Assembly: GCA_031551515.1 (NCBI GenBank)
Contig: JAVBNL010000039.1
Location: 3,682 to 67,681, forward strand
Origin: FLUQ01 sp031551515
GTDB lineage: Bacteria; Desulfobacterota; Desulfovibrionia; Desulfovibrionales; Desulfovibrionaceae
Direction: 5' to 3'
Length of the DNA stretch: 64,000 bases
In this document: positions 27,557-38,618 of the stretch, in pieces
How the letters are laid out: every line of letters starts with the position of its first letter
Numbering within the stretch: the stretch's first letter is position 1
Program-made: the position numbers and the translations under genes
Notes under the pieces: model-generated
Seen by the model: only the letters and a program-made list of their open reading frames with translations
What the model was told of the DNA's origin: nothing
Database searches by the model: none

Positions 27557-28774
27557 TCACGCCCTCCATGTCCTGGGGTCGGTGATGACGCCTCTGGCCG
27601 CCGAACAGGCCACGGTGGCGGGGGAAGCCAGATAGACGGGCGCGTTGGGGTTGCCCATCCGGCCCTTGAAGTTGCGGTTCGTGCTGGAAATGACGGTCTC
27701 GTTGTCGCCGGGGATGCCCCCCAGCGTGCCCACGCACGAGCCGCAGCCCGGCGTGGTCAGAATGGCCCCGGCCCGCACCAGGCGGGCCAGCACGCCCGAT
27801 TCTTGCGCCTCAAGCAGCACGGCTCTGGAAGCCGGGTTGATATACAGCCTGACCTCGGGGTGAATGCCCCAGTCGTCGATGATGTCGGCGGCGATGGCCA
27901 GGTCTTCGTGGCGGCCGTTGGTGCAACTGCCGATAAGCGCGTTATGCACCGGCGTGCCCGCCGCCGCCTCCACGGGTTTCACGTTGTCCACCGCGTTGGG
28001 GCAGGCCACCTGCGGCCCGATGGCGGAAAGGTCGAAGCTGACCCGGCGGCTGTATGCGGCGTCCGGGTCGGAGGAGAGCCCCGTTTGCCCGTTGCAGATG
28101 AAACAGCACTTACCGCCCATTTCCGACACCATGTTGGCCAGGGTCAATCTGGTGGACAAACTCGCCTCGTCAAGCCAGGGGCCATAAAATTCCACACTCT
28201 GGTACGTGCCGCCGTCAGCGGTCAGGCTGCCGATGATGTGCAGAATAATGTCCTTGCCGGCCGTCCGCGCCGGCGGCTTGCCCTCAAGATCTATGCGCAG
28301 TGTTTCCGGCACCTTGAACCAGGATTTGCCCGTGACCATGGCCGCGGCCAGGTCCGTGGACCCCACCCCGGCGGAAAACACGCCCAAAGCGCCGTAAGTG
28401 CAGGTGTGCGAATCCGCGCCCAGCACCAGGTCGCCGGGCTTCAGAAAACCCGCCTCAACCAGCAGCTGGTGGCAGATGCCCTCGCCCGCGTCGTAGAGTT
28501 TGATCCCGTGTTTGCGGGCAAAACCACGAATCATGGCTTGCAGGTTCGCGATGTTCTGGTTTGGACAGGGCGTGGCGTGGTCTATGACGAATGCCGCCTT
28601 CCCGCTGTCAAAGGGTTTGACTCCGCCCATGTCTTCAAAAGCCCGGATGGTCATGGGCCCGGTCGTGTCGCTGGCCATAAGATAATCCACGTCGGCCAGA
28701 ACGATGCGGCCCGCGCGCGCGTCCGTGCCCGAATGAGCGCTGAGCACTTTTTCGGCCACAGTTTTTCCCGCCAT
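27557..28774 (-). CDS. LeuC-like hydro-lyase large subunit (4Fe-4S)
   Basis: 405 residues from ATG 28774, five bases after AGGAGG; a GTG at 28780 lies within the ribosome binding site. Aconitase-family iron-sulfur cysteines occur in GSCTNGR and TTPGCGSCVG, and DSHTCTYGALGVFSAGVGST is the substrate-loop signature. It dehydrates or hydrates a hydroxy acid with a [4Fe-4S] cluster. The length fits the short LeuC2/DmdA type rather than enterobacterial LeuC of about 466 residues. First structural gene of the IclR-linked operon 28774-23112. Confidence 0.93.
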   Translation of the reverse strand: MAGKTVAEKVLSAHSGTDARAGRIVLADVDYLMASDTTGPMTIRAFEDMGGVKPFDSGKAAFVIDHATPCPNQNIANLQAMIRGFARKHGIKLYDAGEGICHQLLVEAGFLKPGDLVLGADSHTCTYGALGVFSAGVGSTDLAAAMVTGKSWFKVPETLRIDLEGKPPARTAGKDIILHIIGSLTADGGTYQSVEFYGPWLDEASLSTRLTLANMVSEMGGKCCFICNGQTGLSSDPDAAYSRRVSFDLSAIGPQVACPNAVDNVKPVEAAAGTPVHNALIGSCTNGRHEDLAIAADIIDDWGIHPEVRLYINPASRAVLLEAQESGVLARLVRAGAILTTPGCGSCVGTLGGIPGDNETVISSTNRNFKGRMGNPNAPVYLASPATVACSAARGVITDPRTWRA

Positions 28775-28803
28775 TCCCACCTCCTTTTTGCTTACAGGAT
28801 AAA

Positions 28804-28817
28804 GAAAACGTTTTCTA
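28804..28817 (-). promoter_or_regulatory. Palindromic operator candidate before the LeuC-like gene
   Basis: AGAAAACGTTTTCT is a perfect 14-base palindrome, 30 bases upstream of the LeuC-like start and 32 bases after the iclR stop. It may bind the IclR regulator or another repressor of this operon. Confidence 0.45.
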
Positions 28818-28849
28818 AAAACGGTACGGCATACACCTCCGGCACGGGG

Positions 28850-29617
28850 TCAACGCCCGCGCGGCAGCACGCTTTCCGCCAGCTTGCGCAGCATGGATAT
28901 GCAAAGGGGCACCTCTTCCAGGGGGAAAAGATCGGTCATATCCGACATGGTCAGGCTGCCGAGCAGCCCCCCTTCTTTGTCAAACAGCGGAATGGAAGCC
29001 GAAGACACCCCGGCCACGCGTTCGCCGCGCGATATGGCGTAGCCCCGGGCGCGGATATCGTTGAGAAGGGCAAACTGCTCTTCCCGCGACAACGAAATAT
29101 TGGCCGCGTTGTTCTCATAAATTTCAACACGCAGGTCTTCGGGCAGGTGGGCCCAGATACATTTGCCCGCCGACCCCACATACAGGGGCAAGGGCGTATC
29201 CAGTGGCGTGTAGTGGCGTATTTCCTGGAAACTGGAATGCACCTGGACGATGCACAGCCGGTAATTGTCACGGTGCAGCACGTTCAGATTCACGGTTTTA
29301 TGCGCCGCTTCCGCCAGTTCGCGAATGCGCTGGGCGAAAAGCCGCCTGAGGTGCTGATAGTGCCTGGCCCGCCCCCCCAAGCCGCGCGCCAGAGGGCCGA
29401 CCGCATAACCATGCTCCAGGCGCTCGACAAAATCGGCATCAACAAGGCATTTAAGCAGACGGAAACAGGTGGAACGCGGCATGTCCAGCGCGCGGCAAAT
29501 ATCCTGCACCGTCAACTCATCGTCAGCGCGGGCGAAAAGCGCCAGCACGGCCAGCGCGCGCTCAACGGAGCGCATGGAAGAAGGCGTTTTGTCCGTCATC
29601 GTCGATGTCGTTTGCAT
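28850..29617 (-). CDS. IclR-family transcriptional regulator
   Basis: 255 residues from ATG 29617. The winged helix (about 12-75) has MRSVERALAVLALFARADDE, LTVQDICRALDMPRSTCFRL and a wing with ERLEHGYAVGPLA. The C-terminal ligand domain includes the IclR landmarks GSAGKCIWAHLPED, RARGYAISRGERVAGVSS and IPLFDKEGGLLGSLTMS. These regulators respond to small organic acids. The gene lies on the same strand and directly upstream of the hydratase/TTT/lyase operon, and it is flanked by two palindromes. Confidence 0.95.
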   Translation of the reverse strand: MQTTSTMTDKTPSSMRSVERALAVLALFARADDELTVQDICRALDMPRSTCFRLLKCLVDADFVERLEHGYAVGPLARGLGGRARHYQHLRRLFAQRIRELAEAAHKTVNLNVLHRDNYRLCIVQVHSSFQEIRHYTPLDTPLPLYVGSAGKCIWAHLPEDLRVEIYENNAANISLSREEQFALLNDIRARGYAISRGERVAGVSSASIPLFDKEGGLLGSLTMSDMTDLFPLEEVPLCISMLRKLAESVLPRGR

Positions 29618-29641
29618 GAAAGCATCTTTTTAACAACATTA

Positions 29642-29660
29642 AGTCTCATATAATGAGACT
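29642..29660 (-). promoter_or_regulatory. IclR autoregulatory palindrome candidate
   Basis: AGTCTCAT (29642-29649) and ATGAGACT (29653-29660) form a perfect inverted repeat with a three-base spacer, 25 bases upstream of the iclR start. Position and size suit an autoregulatory operator overlapping the promoter. Confidence 0.5.
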
Positions 29661-29792
29661 ATATATCCCACACAATAGATATACAGCGCTCCACCCCGGC
29701 GGTCAAGACGGAAGGCGGAAGGCGCCTCCTTTCTTGCCAGGCCGCGCCCCTCCTGGTACAAAATTTGTTCCCGCCGTGTGAAGGAGTCAAAG

Positions 29793-32183
29793 ATGTTCCA
29801 CCGCGCCGTTGCGTTCGTTTTTCTGCTGACGTTCGTATCCGCATTTTCCGGGCCCGCCTTTGCCGCCGACGCCCCCCCGGCCAAAGACGATTCGCTGGCC
29901 CATTTGTGGACGAGCCGGGCCGGCGAACTAACCGCTCTGGCCAAAGAAGCCGAAACGCTGCGTAATAACGCCGAAAAAATGGCCGTACCCCTGAGTGCTT
30001 CGCTGCAAAACGCCAGAACCCAGTTTTCACGCCTTTCCGGCCTGTTTCAGGCCTCGCGCGGGCATCCCACGGAACAGCTCACCGTGGCCCGGCAGATGGC
30101 CGTCCTGCAAAGCAGACTGCAAAACAGCATCCGGCCGCTTGAAGACGCCGCTTCCGTCATCATCATGCGCCTGGAAGAAATAGCCGGGCTGCAAAAGGAC
30201 ATGGACGAGTTCGCCAAAGAAAATACCGATGCCGACGCCGGCCAGAAAGTGAACCCGGCCTATCTTGCCGAATGGAAAAACTACACCCGCACCCTGGCGG
30301 ATGCGAAAAACAAGCTCACCGGCGCTTCCATGCGCGTGGAGAGTATTTTGGCCCCGGCCAAGGCCACGGGCAAACGGATCGACCAGGCTTTGAAACGCAT
30401 GGAAGACAGCCTGGCGGATATCTGGGTTGTCTATTACCTCACGCCTTCGCAAAACGACCTGGGCGCGCTGATCACCATGCCCGCGCTGCTGGCGGAATGG
30501 GGCGCGTCGCTCTCGTCGCGCATGCGTTTCGCCTACCCGCAAACCATTACGGAGTGGCAGGGGGCGGCCAAAAACTTCGCCGTTTCAGCCGCCATCATGG
30601 CTGCGCTGGGCTTTCTGGCGCTGCGGGGCGCCGGTATTTTATCCAAACGCTGGCAAAAAGCCTGCGCGGACGTGGCCAAAGGCGCCTGGATCTGGGCCGG
30701 CGGCGGCATGGCCGCGCTGGCGGCCGCCTTTGACCAATACGGCGGCATGTATTTCGCTTTTCTCTTTCCCGGCTCCATCATGCTCATCGCCGGGGTGGCC
30801 TCGCTGAGCTGGCGCTTACGCACCACGGTCAAACCCGGCCTGGTGGGCAAACCGTCGCCGCTCATGCGTCTGCTCCCCGCAGCCGCGGCGGGCGTGTTCA
30901 TGCTTTTTTCAGATCTACCCCCGCGCGTACTCGGCCTGCTGTGGGACCTGGCCATGCTCCTTTTCGTGGCCAGAATCTTCGTCACAAACCGTAAAAACAA
31001 AGAGCTCGGCGCATCGCTCCCCCTGCTGGAACGGCTCTCGTACAGATGCGCCTTCTGGTTCGGGCTGGCTTCGCTCCTGATTTCCGTTCTGGGTTATGCG
31101 CGGCTGGCCATTTTGCTGTTCATGGCCCTTTTCGCCCTGGTCAACACGGCGACGCTGGGCAACGCGCTGACGGCGCTGTTCCAGAACCTGGCGGAACGGC
31201 TGTACAACAAAGAAACACGGCCCATACGCAACGCCATTGCCGATGCGGTGGCCATACCGCTGGCCTGGCTGCTTTCGCTTCTCTGCACCCTGCCCTGGCT
31301 GTGGAGCGTGCCCGGCGCGCGCTATCTTTTGCGCCACGCACTGGAAACCCACTATACCCTGGGCGAGGCCAGCTTCAACTTTTCGCGGCTGCTGCTGATC
31401 GGGCTGCTGTTCTTTCTTTTCCGCTCGTTCGTCAACCTCAGCAACACCTCGCTGAACCAGCTGCCCGAGCATATGCCGCATATCGAGCGCGGCGTGATCC
31501 CGCCGCTGCGCACCATGACCGGCTATGTGCTCTGGCTGCTGTTCGGGCTCATCACCCTGGGCATTTTGGGCGTGAACTTCACCAGTCTGGCGGTGGTGGC
31601 CGGGGGCCTCAGCGTGGGCATCGGTTTCGGCATGCAGAATTTGTTCAACAACCTGGTCAGCGGCCTGATGCTGATTTTCGGCCGTACCATTCTGGTGGGC
31701 GATTACGTTGAGGTGGCCGGGGTTTCGGGCACGGTGAAAGCCATCAATATCCGTTCCACCACCATAGAGACGCCGGAACAGGCCCTGACCTATGTACCAA
31801 ACTCCGCGATCATGGCGGGCCAGTTCGCCAACTGGACCCGCAACAGCCGCATGGTGCGGCGCAGCATCGCGGTGGGCGTGGCTTACGGTTCCGACATTGA
31901 AAACGTGACGCGCATTCTGATGGAAGCGGCCGACAGGCAAAAACACGTGCTGAAAAAACCGGCGCCCAACGTGCTTTTCACCAATTTCGGCGCAAGCTCG
32001 CTGGATTTCACGCTCAACGTCTTTATCGACGACATCAACAACGGGCTTGCCGTCCTTTCCGCCATCCGGTTTGACATCGAGCGCGTGTTCCGCGAACAGG
32101 GCATCGACATACCCTTCCCGCAACTGACGCTGCACATGCCGGATGGCGCGACCCTGCAAGCCGCCGCCCCGGCGGAGAAATAG
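29793..32183 (+). CDS. Large MscS-family mechanosensitive channel (DUF3772 type)
   Basis: 796 residues from ATG 29793, six bases after AAGGAG. A signal peptide (HRAVAFVFLLTFVSAFSGPA) precedes a periplasmic helical region (about 30-260) of coiled-coil character, then about eight or nine extra membrane segments (about 260-560). The MscS core is clear: pore helix AGGLSVGIGFGMQNLFNN near residue 605, GRTILVGDYVEV, and IRSTTIETPEQALTYVPNS in the beta domain. Such channels release solutes on hypo-osmotic shock. Single gene, convergent with the diguanylate cyclase gene 28 bases away. Confidence 0.93.
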   Translation: MFHRAVAFVFLLTFVSAFSGPAFAADAPPAKDDSLAHLWTSRAGELTALAKEAETLRNNAEKMAVPLSASLQNARTQFSRLSGLFQASRGHPTEQLTVARQMAVLQSRLQNSIRPLEDAASVIIMRLEEIAGLQKDMDEFAKENTDADAGQKVNPAYLAEWKNYTRTLADAKNKLTGASMRVESILAPAKATGKRIDQALKRMEDSLADIWVVYYLTPSQNDLGALITMPALLAEWGASLSSRMRFAYPQTITEWQGAAKNFAVSAAIMAALGFLALRGAGILSKRWQKACADVAKGAWIWAGGGMAALAAAFDQYGGMYFAFLFPGSIMLIAGVASLSWRLRTTVKPGLVGKPSPLMRLLPAAAAGVFMLFSDLPPRVLGLLWDLAMLLFVARIFVTNRKNKELGASLPLLERLSYRCAFWFGLASLLISVLGYARLAILLFMALFALVNTATLGNALTALFQNLAERLYNKETRPIRNAIADAVAIPLAWLLSLLCTLPWLWSVPGARYLLRHALETHYTLGEASFNFSRLLLIGLLFFLFRSFVNLSNTSLNQLPEHMPHIERGVIPPLRTMTGYVLWLLFGLITLGILGVNFTSLAVVAGGLSVGIGFGMQNLFNNLVSGLMLIFGRTILVGDYVEVAGVSGTVKAINIRSTTIETPEQALTYVPNSAIMAGQFANWTRNSRMVRRSIAVGVAYGSDIENVTRILMEAADRQKHVLKKPAPNVLFTNFGASSLDFTLNVFIDDINNGLAVLSAIRFDIERVFREQGIDIPFPQLTLHMPDGATLQAAAPAEK

Positions 32184-32211
32184 AGGGGAACGGCCGCGGA
32201 AAAGCCCGCCG

Positions 32212-34065
32212 CTACTTCGTGGCGGATGCCTCCTCGCCGAAAACCACGATGCGGTTTTTGCCGCCGGCTTTGGCCAGGCGCGCGGCGTCGTCCGCGTTTT
32301 TGATCAGGTCTTCCAGCTCGAGCCCGTGCTCCGGGTAAAAAGCGATGCCGATACTGGCGCTGACCGGCACCGGGCAAGCGGTGAAACCGCTCATGCCCGC
32401 CAGAATGCCCTGCATGATGGCCGTCGCCCGGTATTTGTACGGCAGCAGAATAATGAACTCGTCGCCGCCCACCCGGCCGAAAACGGCGTCTTTGGGCAAA
32501 AGGCGCTTCACCTCGTTGACGAACCCCGTCAGCACAAGGTCGCCTTGCTGGTGCCCCAAAGTGTCGTTGACTCTTTTGAAATTGTCCAGGTCGATATAAG
32601 CCAACGAAAGGCTTGTTTGCTGCGCCCGGCAGGCTTCCACCATTTCCGCGCCCAGGCTGTCCATCTTGCGGCGGTTGTAAATGCCCGTCAGCGGGTCGCA
32701 TTCGGCGTAAAAAATGATGACCGCCTCTTGCTCTTTGCGCATCGTAATGTCTGAAACTGCGCCGCCCAGAATATACCGGCCCGTATCCGTTCGCGACCGC
32801 ACGCGCAAAAAGATCCAGCGCGCCCCCTCTTTGCGCCTGATGCGCAGCTCGGCGGAAAAAGCAACCGCCTGCCGCCTGTTAATGCTTTCTTGCAGGCGCA
32901 GAAGCTTGTCGCGGTCTTCGTCGGCGGCAACGGTAATGAGCGCCGGCAGCAGGGTGTTCAGATCGCGCGCGGCCGAGCTGTCTATATCCAGTATTTCAAA
33001 AAACCGGGGCGACAGAAACGGCGCACCCACGTCGCTGTCGTAATAGATGATGCCGTCGTTCGCGCCCTCAACAGCCATCTGATACTGCTCTTTGCTGGTT
33101 TCGAGCTCATCCACCGTGCGGCGCAGCGCGGCGCCCAGACGGGCCTGTTTGCGCAACAAGTGAACAAGCACAGCGGAAATGCCCGCCAAGAGCACCAGCA
33201 CCAGCACCATGCCGGAAATGACCAGCAGCGTGTGGCGCTGCTGCGCGCGCCGGTATTCGTCGCTGTTCGCGCCGAAATACAGCGTATAGATATACTCGTA
33301 TTGGCCGTCGGCCTTTATCTCTTTGATGCGCTTATCGATGAAGCGCTTCAGTTCGGCATGTTCCGGCACGGGCCGGATGGCATAGCCCACGGGCGTCACC
33401 CTCTCCAGCTCTTCATGGTAGACGACGCCGGAAAGCAGGTTGGCTTTGATCAACGCGGTGCTGGCCGCCAGCCGCTCATCGAACCAGATGTCGATTTCAC
33501 CAGCCAACAGGGCTTTCATAGCCGCTTCATGGGTGGCGAAGACTTTAAAATCCCTGTTCTCGACGTACCCGCGCTTTCGCAGCAGGGCGTAAGGATATTT
33601 ATGCGTCACCACGCCCGTTTTGTATTGCTTCAGGTCGGTGATATCGAGCTTGCCCACCCCCGGCCGCGTGAAAGCACCCCAGTGAAACTCGAACGCAGGC
33701 TCGCTGTAAAAGTATTCGGCGGAAACGATGGGGTCGATGATGCGCCAGCCTATGATGTCCCAATCTTTGTTGCGCAGCTGGCTGGGGATCTGATTAATGT
33801 TCCAGGTTCTTTCGCGGTACTGCAACGCGTACTTAGAATCTTTGAATATGGCCCGCGTGATGTCGATTTCAAATCCGCCGTAGTCGTTGCCCACCCTGGT
33901 GCGGTATGGGGCGAACGCAAAATCGGCGGCGTAAATGAAGGTGTGATTGTCTTCCGCGCCGCCTTTCCCGGTCGATTGCGCGGCCCGCTCCGCGGCGCGG
34001 CTTTCCGCGCACAAACACGACGGTAAAAAGATCAGGCAGAAAAACACGATAATTTTTCGTTTCAA
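32212..34065 (-). CDS. Sensor diguanylate cyclase (SBP_bac_3-TM-PAS-GGDEF)
   Basis: About 617 residues if it starts at TTG 34065, six bases after AGGGG and directly before the signal peptide KRKIIVFFCLIFLPSCLC; the frame is open to 34260 but that part looks non-coding. A periplasmic family-3 solute-binding domain (about 45-270) leads to one membrane helix (about 277-300), a PAS domain (about 330-450) and a GGDEF domain (about 455-610) with DPLTGIYNRRKMD and RVGGDEF. It should make cyclic di-GMP in response to a periplasmic amino acid-like ligand. The RxxD inhibitory site five residues before GGDEF is missing, so product inhibition of that type is unlikely. Confidence 0.93.
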   Translation of the reverse strand: MKRKIIVFFCLIFLPSCLCAESRAAERAAQSTGKGGAEDNHTFIYAADFAFAPYRTRVGNDYGGFEIDITRAIFKDSKYALQYRERTWNINQIPSQLRNKDWDIIGWRIIDPIVSAEYFYSEPAFEFHWGAFTRPGVGKLDITDLKQYKTGVVTHKYPYALLRKRGYVENRDFKVFATHEAAMKALLAGEIDIWFDERLAASTALIKANLLSGVVYHEELERVTPVGYAIRPVPEHAELKRFIDKRIKEIKADGQYEYIYTLYFGANSDEYRRAQQRHTLLVISGMVLVLVLLAGISAVLVHLLRKQARLGAALRRTVDELETSKEQYQMAVEGANDGIIYYDSDVGAPFLSPRFFEILDIDSSAARDLNTLLPALITVAADEDRDKLLRLQESINRRQAVAFSAELRIRRKEGARWIFLRVRSRTDTGRYILGGAVSDITMRKEQEAVIIFYAECDPLTGIYNRRKMDSLGAEMVEACRAQQTSLSLAYIDLDNFKRVNDTLGHQQGDLVLTGFVNEVKRLLPKDAVFGRVGGDEFIILLPYKYRATAIMQGILAGMSGFTACPVPVSASIGIAFYPEHGLELEDLIKNADDAARLAKAGGKNRIVVFGEEASATK

Positions 34066-34680
34066 ACCATTCCCCTCTATTGAACCGTCGTTCGTGACGC
34101 CAAACGACTGCCTCAAAAAAGTCCCCGGCACGGCAAGAGGCGCCGCAGTGCGGCCGCAACTTCCAGGCCATATAAACTCTAATAATCCTATAACATTGAA
34201 AGAGCAATCATGCATCCGGCGCAACAGAATACGCAAAAACATGACTAACGCAGTCAACAAAACATAGCATAGCAGAATTGAAATCTACAAAGGCAAAAAA
34301 AATCGCTTAAATATTCGACAATTACTCTAGGCATATTATTTTTTCCATATGTCGACATTTCGAAAAAACACTAAAAAATGTCCATTACCACTACAACATA
34401 TAAGATCCGTACTATTTGATTTATATATAGCTATGTAGTAAATGAAAAATTTTTACATAATATAGCCATATTAGTATTATAAAAAATATACTATGTACTT
34501 TTAAGAAAAAAAAGTTTCAATCATACTCTTTAAATATAAGTTAATAACTAATTATTTCTTGCTACTACAAAAAAAATCGACAGCCACCCTGCTGTGATTT
34601 GGCTTTAACAGTTATTAAACCTATTCATGCTACCGTAGTGTGGGATTAAATATACTGTATTACACGAATCTGTAGTTCAC
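34066..34680 (+). other. AT-rich region between cyclase and autotransporter relic
   Basis: Some 600 bases without a gene that I can support. The first 200 bases are of normal composition and should hold the promoter of the diguanylate cyclase gene. From about 34260 on the sequence is strikingly AT-rich, with long A and T runs, unlike the GC-rich surroundings. Together with 35006-35306 it frames the autotransporter genes and suggests acquired DNA or a silenced promoter region. Confidence 0.7.
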
Positions 34681-34689
34681 ATTTTTTAT

Positions 34690-35006
34690 ACGGCATGCCT
34701 TATTGTGGCGCTGCTCGCCGGCCTGAACCCTGTGTTTGACGTGCAGATTGCCAAAGCGGCCGGAACATCACGCTCATCGGCGGAGGCAGCGGCGCGGGTA
34801 GCGGCGAATCGCCCGCCAACGGTTCTGCCGACGGCAACTACGGTCCGGGCGCTGCCGGGCAGAACCAAAACGGCGCAATTAGCGGCACCGGCGGCACCCG
34901 CGAAGGCGTGACCGGCAGCCTGCAGCTGAAGTACGAGTTCAAAACCCTACTGACGCACAATGCGAACACGGCCCCGGCTTCCTTGCGGAAACCGGGGCCT
35001 TTTTAA
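34690..35006 (+). pseudogene. Decayed, internally deleted autotransporter copy
   Basis: ACLIVALLAGLNPVFDVQIA parallels the signal peptide of the intact gene downstream (ACLVLTVLVGFNPVFDTQTA), but no start codon or basic N-terminus remains. After KAAG the frame shifts by one and continues as a glycine-rich passenger scrap (LIGGGSGAGSGESPANGS). It then joins TREGVTGSLQLKYEF, the last residues of the intact protein's barrel. The TAA that ends the intact gene is AAA here, so the frame runs on through the terminator hairpin to a TAA near 35005. All of the barrel but its last strand is missing. Clearly a relic of a tandem duplicate. Confidence 0.85.
34970..35004 (+). terminator. Terminator of the autotransporter relic
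   Basis: GGCCCCGG (34970-34977) pairs with CCGGGGCC (34992-34999), followed by TTTTT. The 30-base hairpin is the exact reverse complement of the one at 37684-37713. Confidence 0.85.
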
Positions 35007-35306
35007 ACAAAACAATATTCCATATGCATTTTTATTCTATTAAACAGATATATATGCATGCTATAATTATATAATAATAAAATTAAGATAAAATTTGTTA
35101 TAATAATGTCTAATTTTTATTATAAATTAATATATATTTATTCATTTTAAGAAAAAAATTTACACTGAAATACATATAATTATGCAATAGTATTTAAATA
35201 ACATAATGTATTCATTACTTATTTCTTGACTGATATAATAAAAATATGTACCTCACTGCATAAATTAGAGTCTGCAATTCTCTTCATATTAACGCAGGGG
35301 TACGTT
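35006..35306 (+). other. AT-rich upstream region of the autotransporter gene
   Basis: About 300 bases of extreme AT content with no gene. It holds the likely promoter at 35231-35239 and a leader of about 60 bases. Confidence 0.6.
35231..35239 (+). promoter_or_regulatory. Extended -10 promoter of the autotransporter gene
   Basis: TGATATAAT is a perfect extended -10 element (TGn plus TATAAT) about 68 bases before ATG 35307. The -35 position (near 35211, TTCATT) is weak, as is common with extended -10 promoters. Confidence 0.5.
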
Positions 35307-37658
<2,352 letters not shown>

Positions 37659-37683
37659 GCCTTACCGGCACGGAGACAAACAC

Positions 37684-37713
37684 GGCCCCGGTTTCCGCAA
37701 GGAAGCCGGGGCC
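37684..37713 (+). terminator. Hairpin after the autotransporter gene (inverted copy)
   Basis: GGCCCCGG (37684-37691) pairs with CCGGGGCC (37706-37713), 25 bases after the stop. The loop is the reverse complement of that in the hairpin at 34970, and here GTTACC follows instead of TTTTT, so termination may be weaker. Confidence 0.65.
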
Positions 37714-37856
37714 GTTACCGTCAGGGCTCTTGTGAAAAAGACGGATTTTGTTCTCCGGCAAGGAAAAGACCGATTCGTGGTCGGGGATAGTACTCTTTTG
37801 GTACAGCCCCGGACGCAAATCGGCCTTTGACGCCGCAGGAGGACAAAAGACGCTTT

Positions 37857-38426
37857 TTAACTCTCGATTTCCGCCGCTACCCGGCAGGGTACACCCGAAC
37901 CGCCCAGGTCAAACCAGGCGGTGTACACGGTAAACGGCTTGCCCGCAGGCAACGCGCCGAGGTTCGTCAGGTTTTCAATCACATAGGCGCGAGACTGCTC
38001 GCAGCGGCTGTCCGCCTCACGATGGTCTTCGTCGGGCCGTATGGCGCGGGCGTCAATGCCGATGAAGCGCACCCCGCTGGCAAGCAGGCTGTCTATGGTT
38101 TCCCAGGCCAGCGCCACATGCTCCCGCCGGTAGCCGGAAGAACCGTACGGGTTGCGGCGTATGGCCCCGGTGCGGAACATCACGAAATCGCCCCGCTGCA
38201 CAAAATTCGGCGGCAAATCATCCGGCTGCACTTCGCGCGTTTGCGAAAAGGCGCTGACGTCGATCAGCACGCCTCGGCTTTTGGTGTATTCAAAAGGAAT
38301 GGCACTGCCCAGAATCCTGTCCAGATGGGTGCCCGAATGTCCCAGACGGGCAAGGGCCTCGTCGCGCGAATTTCCCGGCAACAAAGGTTTTTCACAGGTG
38401 AAAGGAAGGGACAGATCGAAGATCAT
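37857..38426 (-). CDS. Cyclase-family metal-dependent hydrolase
   Basis: 189 residues from ATG 38426, preceded by AGGAGGAG. The family motif HxGTHxD is present as GHSGTHLD (about residues 30-37), as in kynurenine formamidase and the polyketide 'cyclase' family; FVMFRTGA and GVRFIGIDARAI are further family landmarks. The usual DxPxH extension of the motif reads DRILGSA, so one metal ligand is missing or supplied from elsewhere. Family members hydrolyse N-formyl or cyclic amide substrates. Its substrate is unknown. It is preceded by the structured region 38457-38584. Confidence 0.8.
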   Translation of the reverse strand: MIFDLSLPFTCEKPLLPGNSRDEALARLGHSGTHLDRILGSAIPFEYTKSRGVLIDVSAFSQTREVQPDDLPPNFVQRGDFVMFRTGAIRRNPYGSSGYRREHVALAWETIDSLLASGVRFIGIDARAIRPDEDHREADSRCEQSRAYVIENLTNLGALPAGKPFTVYTAWFDLGGSGVPCRVAAEIES

Positions 38427-38456
38427 GGCTCTCCTCCTGCTGGAGCAATTCACTTT

Positions 38457-38584
38457 GAGATTGTCGCTTAACGGCGAGCAAGGCTCGCCTACGCCAATCT
38501 CGTGGCAAGGATTTGCGAACAAATCCTTGCAGAACGGATTACTATCGAAACAGCAATCCGTTCCGGGTGACGATTTCCCGTCAC
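38457..38584 (-). ncRNA. Candidate structured leader of the cyclase-family gene
   Basis: Four consecutive perfect inverted repeats fill 128 bases. GAGATTG/CAATCTC (38457-38463, 38495-38501) encloses GGCGAGC/GCTCGCC (38473-38479, 38483-38489). GCAAGGATTTG/CAAATCCTTGC follows (38505-38515, 38520-38530), then GAACGGATT/AATCCGTTC (38532-38540, 38555-38563) and GTGACG/CGTCAC (38667-type stem at 38567-38572, 38579-38584). The last repeat base lies about 30 bases upstream of the cyclase start on the reverse strand. I recognise no known riboswitch. It could be a cis-regulatory RNA or a repeat-derived element. Confidence 0.45.
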
Positions 38585-38618
38585 ATACAGCATGCGCGGC
38601 GGCCGCGCAAGCAACGCT

